From Thiovibrio frasassiensis (GTDB lineage: Bacteria; Desulfobacterota; Desulfobulbia; Desulfobulbales; Desulfurivibrionaceae), in contig NZ_JAPHEH010000002.1 in the NCBI RefSeq assembly GCF_029607905.1, forward strand, positions 1 to 35,859: a stretch of 35,859 nt of DNA, written 5' to 3'. The first letter of the stretch is position 1. Each line of letters begins with the position of its first letter. Of the stretch, positions 8,838 through 20,099 are shown one piece after another. The position numbers and the translations under genes are program-made. The notes under the pieces are model-generated. The model made no database searches, had not been told where the DNA came from, and saw only the letters and a program-made list of their open reading frames with translations.

Positions 8838-8970
8838 ATTCCGTAATGGAACGAAAATTACGGAATGTAACTAGGTAGCAGTGCCGCAGATGCTAGGAAG
8901 AGGTCTGCGAAGTGTGCTATTGCACATGAGCAGGCCGATGACAACGCAGATGTGGTGCTGCTAACTAGTT
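8838..8970 (-). other. Structured palindromic region upstream of dapL
   Basis: Two nested signals lie between the nifJ terminator and dapL. A 9-bp perfect stem (ATTCCGTAA at 8838-8846, TTACGGAAT at 8858-8866) encloses 11 bases. An outer imperfect inverted repeat follows: AACTAGGTAGCAG at 8869-8881 against CTGCTAACTAGTT at 8958-8970, 12 of 13 matching, enclosing about 76 bases that include GTGC/GCAC. This could be the dapL mRNA leader, a small RNA, or a MITE-like repeat. I do not recognise a lysine riboswitch in it. Confidence 0.5.
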
Positions 8971-8972
8971 AT

Positions 8973-9006
8973 AAAAAAATCCTGCCTTGCAAGGCAAGGC
9001 AGGATT
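8973..9006 (-). terminator. Rho-independent terminator of nifJ
   Basis: Read on the minus strand, AATCCTGCCTTG and CAAGGCAGGATT form a long GC-rich stem followed by seven T. It begins about 30 bases after the nifJ stop. On the plus strand no T-run follows, so it works for nifJ. Confidence 0.92.
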
Positions 9007-9034
9007 CCCAAACAAGACTTGGTCAAGCCATGTT

Positions 9035-12580
<3,546 letters not shown>

Positions 12581-12813
12581 AGACTCATCTCCTTCCATTC
12601 GATTGGGTTGTTAATGGTTAAACTTTCAGGGCCGCACCCCGTTGTGCGCGAAGCAAAAATGGCTGCGGCCAAAATAACGTTGTTATTGACAGGGAAAAAA
12701 CAAAATCACAGGCAGCTCTTTACGTATAAATACGAGGGGTTAAAAGTATCTGCCCGTCTGTCATTCTTGCTGAACTCAACAATCTAAACGAAGTTTTCAA
12801 GAATATCCAGTTT
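12581..12813 (-). other. Intergenic region upstream of nifJ
   Basis: About 230 bases between cysE and nifJ. A 7-bp inverted repeat (GGCCGCA at 12630-12636, TGCGGCC at 12664-12670) lies 50-90 bases before the nifJ start. CGTAT-AA-ATACG near 12724-12735 is a small symmetrical site that could be an operator. I see no clear -35/-10 pair, terminator or gene. Confidence 0.35.
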
Positions 12814-13800
12814 TTATTTTAGCGGCTGGTTTTGCGCGGTTTTTATGATGAGTTCCTGGGATTTGAGCAAGACCTTAGTGTCCGGCGGGACGGACTGGGT
12901 GAGCCAGGTGTTGCCGCCAATGACCGATCTGGCGCCGATGATGGTATCCCCTCCCAGGATGGTGGAGCCGGCATACACGGTGACATCGTCTTCAATGGTA
13001 GGATGGCGTTTGCTCTGGCGGTCAAGATCGCCGGAGTCGTCCCTCTTGAAGGACAAGGCTCCTAAGGTCACGCCTTGATACAGTTTAACCCGCTGGCCGA
13101 GGATGCTTGTCTGGCCAATAACCACGCCGGTGCCGTGGTCGATGAAAAACGAGGCGCCGATGGTGGCGCCGGGATGGATATCGATCCCGGTGATGCTGTG
13201 GGCATGCTCGCTCATGATCCGTGGCAGGATGGGAACCCCGAGGGCATACAGCTCGTGGGCGACCCGATACACCATGATGGCGTAGATGCCGGGATAGCTG
13301 AAGATGATTTCGTCAAAACTGCCGGCGGCAGGGTCGCCTTCGAAGGCTGCACGGACGTCAGTGGCAAGAATCGCCCGCAGGGCAGGCAATGAATTGACGA
13401 ATTTGAAGGCGTTTTCCTTGCCAGTATCTTCGCAATGCTGGCAGCTTATGTCGTGGCGAAGACACTCGTGCCGAATGGCGTTGGTGATTTCCCTTGTCAG
13501 TTTTTCGTAAAGACCGGAGATCTCCAGGCCCAACTGGTATTTGAGGCTGATCCGGTCGATGCCTTGGTTTCGGAAATAACCGGGGAAGAGGATGTCGCGG
13601 CAGGATTCCAGGATGTCGATGATGTGCTGGCGGCTGGGCAGGGGTTCTGCTTCCACGTGTTCAAAGCAGGCGTTGTTGTAACAGGTGTCCACCACCTGAT
13701 CGACTATCTGCGGAAGCCGACTCCGAAAATCGGAGGTGGTCGGATGCTCCTTGGGGCAGGCTTCGTTCTGGGTAAGGGGGATTTTTTTCGTCTGGGGCAC
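12814..13800 (-). CDS. cysE: Serine O-acetyltransferase (EpsC/CysE type)
   Basis: This 328-residue acetyltransferase would make O-acetylserine from serine and acetyl-CoA, the first step of cysteine synthesis. Residues 1-190 are the helical N-terminal part typical of the long EpsC-type enzymes. It includes DIFSYPGIYAIMVYR-like residues (here IIFSYPGIYAIMVYRVAHEL), with a CQHC pair near residue 120 that is unusual for the family. Residues 200-310 are a left-handed beta-helix with the catalytic-region hallmarks GIDIHPGATIG, FFIDHGTGVVIGQT, LYQGVTLGALS and hexapeptide repeats to GGNTWLTQSVPP. The start is a GTG at 13800 with GGAGG 9 bases upstream. It stands alone between nifJ and an intron remnant. 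Confidence 0.92.
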   Translation of the reverse strand: MPQTKKIPLTQNEACPKEHPTTSDFRSRLPQIVDQVVDTCYNNACFEHVEAEPLPSRQHIIDILESCRDILFPGYFRNQGIDRISLKYQLGLEISGLYEKLTREITNAIRHECLRHDISCQHCEDTGKENAFKFVNSLPALRAILATDVRAAFEGDPAAGSFDEIIFSYPGIYAIMVYRVAHELYALGVPILPRIMSEHAHSITGIDIHPGATIGASFFIDHGTGVVIGQTSILGQRVKLYQGVTLGALSFKRDDSGDLDRQSKRHPTIEDDVTVYAGSTILGGDTIIGARSVIGGNTWLTQSVPPDTKVLLKSQELIIKTAQNQPLK

Positions 13801-14005
13801 GGTGTGTCCTCCGGTTTTTACAAAAAAAACAGGAAAAGAATAAACAGCGGAATATGGATTGAAACAGTAACAACGATTTGTTGTTCCCTCAAGAATTCCC
13901 TGAAATTATCTGGTGTTTTAAGTGGGATCTTCAGGTGGCAGGGCGAAGATGGAAGATGAAAAACAGGAGGCTTGCCGCCGCCAAAACGGCGCAGACGCCA
14001 AGGAC

Positions 14006-14386
14006 AACCGCAAAGGCACTCCGCCGGGCCGGGTGATTTCGCCTCTGCTTGCCAATCTCTACCTGCACATTCTCGACAGGATATGGGAGCGGCGTGGCCT
14101 GCAAGTACGACTTAGCGCTCGAATCGTCAGATATGCCGACGATATTGTGGTCCTATGCCGGAAAGGCAGGTCTGCGGCGGCGATGGAAGTTCTGCGGCGG
14201 CGATGGAAGTTCTGCGGCAGATCCTGACGCGGCTGGAACTGCTCCTGAACGCGACGAAGACAAGGACCGGATCACACGATGAGCAAGAGGGAAAGAACTG
14301 TCATGCCCCTTGAGTGGATTGTTAACGAGGTCAACGGCATGCTGCGGGGTTGGGTGGGACATTTCCACTATCGCAATTTTCTCACC
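14006..14386 (+). pseudogene. Decayed group II intron reverse transcriptase/maturase fragment
   Basis: The frame starting in 14006 reads KGTPPGRVISPLLANLYL, the conserved RT block GTPQGGVISPLLANIYL, followed by VRYADDIVVLC with the catalytic YADD. An exact 20-bp duplication at 14171-14210 then shifts the frame. In the original frame the sequence continues with EVLRQILTRLELLLNATKTR, as in intact RTs. A further stretch (about 14290-14386) encodes MPLEWIVNEVNGMLRGWVGHFHYRNF, the maturase domain end, after a deletion. The N-terminal RT part and the HNH domain are missing. It is a fossil of a group II intron or related element. Its 3' end overlaps the last codons of the convergent radical SAM gene. 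Confidence 0.85.
14171..14210. repeat. Exact 20-bp tandem duplication inside the reverse transcriptase remnant
   Basis: TCTGCGGCGGCGATGGAAGT occurs twice in direct succession (14171-14190 and 14191-14210) and is followed by a further TCTGCGGC. Since 20 is not a multiple of three, it shifts the RT frame and leads to a stop at about 14225. Confidence 0.95.
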
Positions 14387-15315
14387 AAAAACCGGTGGCC
14401 TTCATACTCGACAAGGATGAGTTTTTTGCTCTTCAGCAGCTCGTTGAGTATCTGCCTCCCATTTTTTCGCGCCTTGAGCAGGGAGGACACGGTCTCCTCC
14501 CGCAATGGGTGGACCGCGGTGATGCCGAGTATCTCCTCGGCAAGATCATCGCCGACAACAGCGCAGCTCTGTTCAAAGCCGAGGAGATACTCCACCTGCG
14601 CCAATTTTTCCGTAAACAGGTGATGGGCTGCGGCCATAACGGATTCATCGGGAGTCCGGACCCATTTTTCCGCTGGCGGGCGAATCGGTGCGGCAAGATA
14701 GGCTCGGGCCGGTTGTATTTTTGCGAGAAAATCCGCGACTGCCCGTATGTTGTCCGGTTTGTCGTTTAGGCCGGCGACGAGCATGGTTTCCGTTACCAGC
14801 TCCCCGGTGAAATCCCGGGCAAAGGCCTCGATCCCTTGTAATACCTCCTCAAGCCGCAACTTGGGGTGCGGCCGGTTGATCCTGCGCCAGCAACGGGGAT
14901 CGACGGAATCGACCTTCACCGAAACCCATTGGGCCTTGGCCACGGCCTGGCGCACCTCCGGCCGCCAGAGCAGGGAACCATTGGTGATGACGCCGATCTT
15001 TATTCCCAAAGCCTGAAGCTGTTCAATGGCTTCTCCCATCCGGCTGTCCAGCGTGGGTTCGCCATCGGGGACAAAGGTCAGGCAATCCACCACGCCCCCT
15101 TGGCTGGTGAGCGCTGCCAGGCGTCGCGCTGTCCGGGCGTGGATTTCCGGCGGCTCAAAAAAATGGCGGGGCTCGATTTCCATCTGCAAGGTGCGGCCCA
15201 CCTGACAGTAAACGCAGGAGTAAGTGCAGACCTTGGGCCTGATATTGTTGATTCCGAGACTGTTGCCAAGCCGCCTGGAGGCGACGGGGCCGAAGGTAAT
15301 CATGGCATCGTTCAT
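14368..15315 (-). CDS. Radical SAM protein of the MinD/Mrp/NifX cluster
   Basis: This 315-residue radical SAM enzyme has the cluster motif CTYSCVYC (Cys30, Cys34, Cys37), which binds the 4Fe-4S cluster that cleaves S-adenosylmethionine. GVVDCLTFVPDGEPTLD is the glycine-rich SAM-binding region of the COG0731-type branch. The C-terminal 70 residues (from about 245) resemble a small winged-helix-like extension with an HPLREETVSSLL segment. The substrate is unknown. The ATG at 15315 is selected because AAGGAG precedes it; an upstream in-frame start exists at 15384 but lacks this. It is the last gene of the six-gene ORP-like run, 80 bases after mrp. Its final codons overlap the intron remnant on the other strand. 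Confidence 0.82.
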   Translation of the reverse strand: MNDAMITFGPVASRRLGNSLGINNIRPKVCTYSCVYCQVGRTLQMEIEPRHFFEPPEIHARTARRLAALTSQGGVVDCLTFVPDGEPTLDSRMGEAIEQLQALGIKIGVITNGSLLWRPEVRQAVAKAQWVSVKVDSVDPRCWRRINRPHPKLRLEEVLQGIEAFARDFTGELVTETMLVAGLNDKPDNIRAVADFLAKIQPARAYLAAPIRPPAEKWVRTPDESVMAAAHHLFTEKLAQVEYLLGFEQSCAVVGDDLAEEILGITAVHPLREETVSSLLKARKNGRQILNELLKSKKLILVEYEGHRFLVRKLR

Positions 15316-15395
15316 CCCCTCTCCTTTTTTTATCTGAAATACGTTAGCAAAGGCAAAACCATCATGCTCAAGCGCAGGGGCCATGCATTGGGAAG

Positions 15396-16454
15396 TCAGG
15401 CGTAATCCGGGGCGCGCGGAGCCTTTCTGATCATGGCGGCTATGCTCTGGAAAATAGCCCCGACCGCTGATTCCGGCTCCGCCACCATCAGGGGCAGGCC
15501 GCGGTCTTCGCAGTTTCTGATCGTGAGGTCGAGAGGGATGGCGCCCAGCAGGGGGAGGTCATATTCGCGGCTGAGCTGTTTGCCGCCTCCCTGCCCGAAG
15601 ATGTTCAGGGGTACGGCCCCGGGTTCGCTGACAAAATAGGCCATATTTTCCACCAGGCCGATGATAGTAAGGTTGTACTTGCGGAACAGGTCGATGGCCC
15701 GCTGGACATCGGCCAGGGCCAATTTTTGGGGCGTGGTGACCATCAGAATCCGGCAGCGGGGGATGGCCTGGGCAATGGTGATGGAAGGGTCGCCGGTGCC
15801 GGGAGGCAGGTCGATGACCAGGTAATCGAGTTCCCCCCACCGGACGTTGCCCAAAAGGTGGCCGATCATCTTGGCCACCAGGGGCCCACGCCAGATAAAG
15901 GCTTCGCCCTGCTGGGAAGACATTCCCAAGGACATGATTTTCAGGCCGTACTTTTCCAGGGGCAGGATCATTCCCTCCGGCCCTGGTTCCGGCGTGCCAG
16001 TCAGGTCAAGCATAATCGGAATCGAGGGCCCATAGATATCGGCATCCATCAGGCCAACCCGCAATCCTTGTCCTGCAAGGGCCAAGGCAATGTTGACCGC
16101 CACCGTGGTTTTGCCGACCCCGCCCTTGCCGCTGGCCACGGCCACGATCTGTTTGACCTGGGAAATCCCCTGGTAGACCGGAGGCGGAAAGATCTTCTCC
16201 CACTCTTCCCGGCTCAGTTCCGCTACCTGTATCCGGACATGGCTTACGTCGGGCAGGGCGCGAAGGGACGAGTCGATTTGTTTTTCAAGACCCTTGCGCA
16301 GGGGCGAGCTCTCGCTTTTCAGGGCCAGGGTCAGAGAGACCGTATCTCCCGCAACAGTGATGTCGCGGATGAGTCCCAGGTCGAGAAAAGATTTTTGGGT
16401 CTTGGGGTGCTTCACTGTCTGCAGAATCTGGCGGACCTGTTTTTCCTCAATCAT
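15396..16454 (-). CDS. mrp: Mrp/ApbC-type P-loop ATPase lacking the CxxC motif
   Basis: This 352-residue Mrp/NBP35-family ATPase belongs to a group whose better-studied members carry and transfer Fe-S clusters. Residues 1-85 form a MIP18/DUF59-like N-terminal domain. The deviant Walker A GKGGVGKT is at 109-116, switch I is MDADIYGPSIP at about 136-146, and the Walker B-like IDLPPGTGD is at about 214-222. The segment LVENMAYFV at 268-275, normally followed by CxxC, reads SEPGAVPLNIFGQGGG here, so the cluster-binding cysteines are absent. The only cysteines are at about 234 and in IRNCEDRG. The start codon overlaps the CDF-NifX stop by 8 bases, showing tight co-translation. Confidence 0.9.
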   Translation of the reverse strand: MIEEKQVRQILQTVKHPKTQKSFLDLGLIRDITVAGDTVSLTLALKSESSPLRKGLEKQIDSSLRALPDVSHVRIQVAELSREEWEKIFPPPVYQGISQVKQIVAVASGKGGVGKTTVAVNIALALAGQGLRVGLMDADIYGPSIPIMLDLTGTPEPGPEGMILPLEKYGLKIMSLGMSSQQGEAFIWRGPLVAKMIGHLLGNVRWGELDYLVIDLPPGTGDPSITIAQAIPRCRILMVTTPQKLALADVQRAIDLFRKYNLTIIGLVENMAYFVSEPGAVPLNIFGQGGGKQLSREYDLPLLGAIPLDLTIRNCEDRGLPLMVAEPESAVGAIFQSIAAMIRKAPRAPDYA

Positions 16455-17661
16455 CTCGTTCCCCTCCCTCGGGAATAGGAATATGGAGTTCTTTTTTGGC
16501 TAAGACCAGCGCCTTGTCCGCCTCTGTTTCCTCCGTGAGCAGCACTTCGACTCCGGCAGAGCCGAAAACATAGCCCGGTCCCTTGCCTTCCTGCGGTCTT
16601 TTTGCCACCAGAACATCGAGCCTGTTTTGCAGCAGCCATTGGGCTACCTTGATGCCCTTGCCTTTTTCTTCTTGGAGGAAGGGGTTTTGCAGGAGGTGCT
16701 CTTCCGTGATGGTGCCGTCGCGCAAGTACACGGTGATCAGCTTGAAGCAGGGCGCCTCGCCGAAATGTTCGGAAATGCTCAGTCTGTCGTCGGCCAGGGG
16801 GGTGCCGATGGTCATATAATCCCGGGGATGGGGCTGATAGTGGATCAAAATACGGTCGATGTTTTCGATTTCCTTTTTGATTTGGCCGGCAAGTTCCTGC
16901 GACAGGGCGTGGCCTTTGCCCAGATCCCTGATATTGAAGGAGAGATCGAGTTCGACAAATTTGTAGCGGCCGGCGTTTCTGGCCCAGATCTCATTGATCG
17001 CCGACACCCTTGGGTCGGCAAGGATAACTTCCCTGATTCGGTTGAGGGTCGGATAATCGAGGGAGGCATCGAGCAGAACCCGCACCGAACCAAGAAAGAT
17101 GGCAAAGGCGCTTCGGGCGATGAACGCCACCACGATGAGGGCCGCATACCTGTCGATGGCAAAGCCGATGGCATCGCCGATCAGGGCGCAGAGAATGACC
17201 AGGGAGGAGAGCGTGTCGGTCCAGTTATGTCTTGCGTCGGCAATCAGGCTTGGCGAGCCGGTTTCCTCTCCTTTTTTCAGTTCGTACCGCGAAAAGGCCC
17301 AGTTGATGAGGATGCTCAGGATGATGCCGAGAACAGCCAGGGGAATTGCTTCCATTTGCGGTTGGGATCCGCCGAAAACCTCACGGCAGATCTCATAACC
17401 GGCATAGAAGATCAGCAGGGAGGAGGTCAGGGCCACCAGATTTTCCAGTTTGTAGAGGCCGTATGGAAAATCCGGGCTGGAGCGCTGGGAGATTTTGATG
17501 CCCAGCAGAATAATGACCGAGGAGACAATATCGGACAAGGAGTGAATGGCGCTCGCCTTGATGGCCAGGCTGCCGGTGGCCACGGCCAGACCTGTATTGA
17601 TGGCCACCAGTAAAAGATTGGTCAGGATGGAGAGGAAGGCGGTTTTTTCGGTGGTTTCCAT
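16447..17661 (-). CDS. Cation diffusion facilitator fused to a NifX-like domain
   Basis: This 404-residue protein joins two functions. Residues 1-200 are a CDF-type inner-membrane metal exporter with about six hydrophobic segments. It carries the paired metal-site motifs HSLSD (His40, Asp44) in helix 2 and HNWTD (His144, Asp148) in helix 5, which favours Zn/Fe-type CDF chemistry. Residues 205-278 are the usual cytoplasmic CDF tail (ending DRILIHYQPH). Residues 282-395 are a dinitrogenase iron-molybdenum cofactor (NifX/NifB C-terminal) domain with ISEHFGEAPCFKL. The ATG at 17661 follows GGAGG and is preferred to upstream starts. Its place among MinD, Mrp and NifX-like genes suggests metal handling for a cluster-containing protein. 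Confidence 0.9.
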   Translation of the reverse strand: METTEKTAFLSILTNLLLVAINTGLAVATGSLAIKASAIHSLSDIVSSVIILLGIKISQRSSPDFPYGLYKLENLVALTSSLLIFYAGYEICREVFGGSQPQMEAIPLAVLGIILSILINWAFSRYELKKGEETGSPSLIADARHNWTDTLSSLVILCALIGDAIGFAIDRYAALIVVAFIARSAFAIFLGSVRVLLDASLDYPTLNRIREVILADPRVSAINEIWARNAGRYKFVELDLSFNIRDLGKGHALSQELAGQIKKEIENIDRILIHYQPHPRDYMTIGTPLADDRLSISEHFGEAPCFKLITVYLRDGTITEEHLLQNPFLQEEKGKGIKVAQWLLQNRLDVLVAKRPQEGKGPGYVFGSAGVEVLLTEETEADKALVLAKKELHIPIPEGGERDD

Positions 17662-17725
17662 CTTCGACCTCCGGGCGGCAACGCCGTCCGCATGTCGCAT
17701 TGCCGCGATTGGGCGCAACCTCTTC

Positions 17726-18607
17726 CTAGAGCATGATTTCTTCGCGCACTCTTTCCGTCAGCCTTCTGATCGCCTTGGCAGAGGGAGCGTCGGGATAGGC
17801 CGCCACCACCGGCCGGCCATCGACAATGGCCTGGGTGACCATTCTGTCCTTGGGAATTTCTGCCAGGATGGAATGATTGTTTTCCTCGGCATAGCGGTAA
17901 ATGGCATTTTTGCTGGCGTCATGGAGCCCGGCACGGTTGATGACTATCCCCACCGGCACATGAAAGTGCCGGATAACCTGGATCACCCGATCAAGATCGT
18001 GCAGGGCCGCGGGAGTCGGTTCGGTAACGGCCATCACATAGTTGGCCCCCCTTACCGCCGCAATCACCGGACAGCCGATGCCGGGAGGGCCGTCTATCAG
18101 CAGGATTTCCGCCCCGGTTTGTTCCGCTTTTTTCCTGGCCGTTTCCTTGACCATATCGACCAGCAGCCCGGAACTGCTCTCCCCGATATGGAGTTCCCCG
18201 GCAACCACAACCAGGCGCTTCGTGGAAAATACATTGATTCTGCCATTGACCACCTTGTCGATGATTATCGCCTGCGCCGGACAGATAATGGCGCAGGCGC
18301 CGCATCCCTCGCAGGAATAAGGGACAACCAGCGGCGATTCGGTGCCGATAATGGCCGAAAACCTGCAGACCTCTTGGCACTGCAGGCAGCGCAAACATTT
18401 TTCATAATCGATCAGGGCCTTTTCCGAGGTCTTGATCTCCCGGCTGGTCTGGAGTTCTGCTCCGAGCGTAAGATGCAGGTTGGGGGCGTCCACATCGGTA
18501 TCCGCCAGGGTCACCCTGTGTTTTCCTCCAAGAAGCCAGCCCAGGGAGGCGGTGAGCACCGACTTGCCGACCCCGCCCTTGCCGCTGAGGACAACGATTT
18601 CCTTCAT
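17726..18607 (-). CDS. MinD-superfamily ATPase with two inserted 4Fe-4S clusters (second copy)
   Basis: This 293-residue P-loop ATPase has the deviant Walker A GKGGVGKS at residues 9-16 and a switch region ADTDVDAPN at about 35-43. A ferredoxin insert follows with CLRCLQCQEVC (Cys71, 74, 77, 81) and CEGCGACAIICP (Cys99, 102, 105, 109), then LLIDGPPGIGCP as Walker B. Such proteins belong to the COG1149 group found next to orange-protein and NifX-like genes in sulfate reducers, where they are thought to help assemble or position a metal-cluster protein. The start ATG overlaps the stop of the upstream paralogue (ATGA), so the two are translationally coupled. Both paralogues keep all eight cluster cysteines. 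Confidence 0.9.
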   Translation of the reverse strand: MKEIVVLSGKGGVGKSVLTASLGWLLGGKHRVTLADTDVDAPNLHLTLGAELQTSREIKTSEKALIDYEKCLRCLQCQEVCRFSAIIGTESPLVVPYSCEGCGACAIICPAQAIIIDKVVNGRINVFSTKRLVVVAGELHIGESSSGLLVDMVKETARKKAEQTGAEILLIDGPPGIGCPVIAAVRGANYVMAVTEPTPAALHDLDRVIQVIRHFHVPVGIVINRAGLHDASKNAIYRYAEENNHSILAEIPKDRMVTQAIVDGRPVVAAYPDAPSAKAIRRLTERVREEIML

Positions 18608-19542
18608 ATTGCAAGCTCCTTCGCCACGGTCTGGGCCAGCTCGGAAAAAATCAAGGCGCAAGGGCTTTGCGGAGACATTCGTATCAGAGGGGTGGCTTCC
18701 ACATAACTTTTGACCAGGCTGTCATCGAGGGGGAGCGTTGCCTGTACCCGCGTATGGTGATGTGCCGCAATGGCATATATCTGTTCGGCTGTGCCGGGAG
18801 GTTCGGCCCGGTTCACCACCACCCGGCTGGAGATGGCAAAGATATCGAGTAGGGAAAGGATCAGTTCAAGATCGTGGGCGCCCAGGGGCGATAATTCGGT
18901 GACTGCCAGTACCAGATCGGCACCCTCCAGGGCAAAGATGACATTGCAGTGGGTGCCGGGCGAGGTGTCGACGATGAACAGGTCGAATTCCGCGGCCTGA
19001 CGGAAGGCTCTGGCCTTGAGGGCTTTGACAACGCCGGCGCTTTCCTCGGCCGTGGGGGTCAATTCGCCGGTGAAGAGGGTCAGTCCGCAAGATGCGGAAC
19101 AATAGGTGCTGCCTACCATCCGCGCCTTGCGCGTAAAGGCATCTTCCGGGCAGACCAGAAAACAGGCCTCGCAGCCATTGCACTGTCCCAGAAGCAGGGG
19201 AGTCCCGCCTTTCGGGAGAAAGAGAGCATTGAGGCGGCAGGCTTCGATGCAGATTCCGCAGCCTGTGCATCTCTCTGTATTCACCTCCGGCATGCCGATG
19301 GAGACGGGTTCGGGGTTTTCCAGGGAAATGCCGAGCAGAAGGGCGGCATTGGGCGCATCGACATCGGCGTCGATCAGCGCCACCCTGTAGCCGTGATCGG
19401 CAAGGCTGCAGGCCAGATTCACCGCTACCGTTGTTTTGCCGACCCCGCCCTTGCCGCTGGTCACCCCCAGAATCGGGGTGGTAAAACTCTTTTGCTGAAA
19501 GGCGGTGATGATCTCCGGCGCCAGTTTTGTTACGGCCGGCAT
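18604..19542 (-). CDS. MinD-superfamily ATPase with two inserted 4Fe-4S clusters (first copy)
   Basis: This 312-residue paralogue of the next gene has Walker A GKGGVGKT at residues 30-37, a switch region IDADVDAPN at about 57-65, and two cluster motifs: CTGCGICIEAC (Cys92, 95, 98, 102) and CNGCEACFLVCP (Cys121, 124, 127, 131). The Walker B-like segment is FIVDTSPGTHCN. A pair of such ATPases encoded in tandem is characteristic of ORP-type clusters and suggests a heterodimer. The ATG at 19542 is preferred over a start at 19599, because the upstream residues are Arg-rich, lack a ribosome-binding site and lie inside the preceding gene. The chosen start overlaps the NifX-like gene by 13 bases. 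Confidence 0.9.
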   Translation of the reverse strand: MPAVTKLAPEIITAFQQKSFTTPILGVTSGKGGVGKTTVAVNLACSLADHGYRVALIDADVDAPNAALLLGISLENPEPVSIGMPEVNTERCTGCGICIEACRLNALFLPKGGTPLLLGQCNGCEACFLVCPEDAFTRKARMVGSTYCSASCGLTLFTGELTPTAEESAGVVKALKARAFRQAAEFDLFIVDTSPGTHCNVIFALEGADLVLAVTELSPLGAHDLELILSLLDIFAISSRVVVNRAEPPGTAEQIYAIAAHHHTRVQATLPLDDSLVKSYVEATPLIRMSPQSPCALIFSELAQTVAKELAI

Positions 19543-19955
19543 CTGCCCCAGCCTCGGCCCAGTCCGTCTTTCCTGCCGAACCCGAGTCCTTGGCCGCAAC
19601 CGCCCCGAGGGCTCACCGCGGATGAGGCACTGAACTTGCCCTGCTTGAATCTGTCAATCGCCTCCTGCGCAGTATCGCCGGGATCAACACCTTCATAGGT
19701 TTTGATCCTGGCCGCCTGCAGCGCCTCAACGGCATTGGGGCCGACCGTGCCGGTAAGCACCGCCGCAACTCCTCTGTCGGTCAGGAGCTGGGCAGCCTTG
19801 ATTCCCGCTCCCTGCCCCGTGGCGCTAGCCGGATTGGCAATGGCTTCACAGCTCAGAGTCTCCGTGTCAATCAGTAAAAAGTACGGTGCCCGGCCGAATC
19901 TGGGGTCGACACGGGCGGATAATTTTTTTCCAGTGGCGGTGATACACAGTTTCAT
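19530..19955 (-). CDS. NifX/ORP-family dinitrogenase iron-molybdenum cofactor domain protein
   Basis: This 141-residue protein has a NifX/NifB-C-terminal fold over residues 1-110: MKLCITATG at the start, VDPRFGRAPYFLLID, and the GQGAGIKAAQLL helix and TGTVGPNA loop of the family. The C-terminal tail is Gly/Arg-rich with two extra cysteines (GGCGQGLGFG...GRCRP). Members include the orange protein of Desulfovibrio, which binds a Mo-Cu cluster, and small carriers of FeMo-cofactor precursors; the metal here is unknown. It is the first gene of the run, with GGAGGG before the ATG at 19955. No nitrogenase genes are in the window, so a role in nitrogen fixation is not indicated. Confidence 0.88.
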   Translation of the reverse strand: MKLCITATGKKLSARVDPRFGRAPYFLLIDTETLSCEAIANPASATGQGAGIKAAQLLTDRGVAAVLTGTVGPNAVEALQAARIKTYEGVDPGDTAQEAIDRFKQGKFSASSAVSPRGGCGQGLGFGRKDGLGRGWGRCRP

Positions 19956-20032
19956 GAGTAACCCTCCTCATGGCGTGCTCAGATTATTGCGGCAGGAGAT
20001 CATCCGGCATTCCCCACTGTGGGATATGCATC

Positions 20033-20099
20033 GAGAGAGGCGAGGCACAGCGAAGAGCCGCGCCTCTCTCCAGCAAACCGTAGCCGTGCTTCGGTTTGC
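20033..20099 (-). other. Two adjacent hairpins between the selenoprotein gene and the NifX-like gene
   Basis: GCAAACCG (20073-20080) pairs with CGGTTTGC (20092-20099), directly abutting the peroxiredoxin stop. GAGAGAGGCG (20033-20042) pairs with CGCCTCTCTC (20061-20070). Neither is followed by a T-run on the minus strand. They may stabilise the 3' end of the peroxiredoxin mRNA, act as a weak terminator, or lower readthrough into the cluster. Confidence 0.5.

Noticed and set aside
8838-8970. Lysine riboswitch upstream of dapL
   Set aside because: The lysine pathway made it tempting, but the conserved lysine-riboswitch core sequences and five-way junction cannot be recognised, and the stretch is too short.
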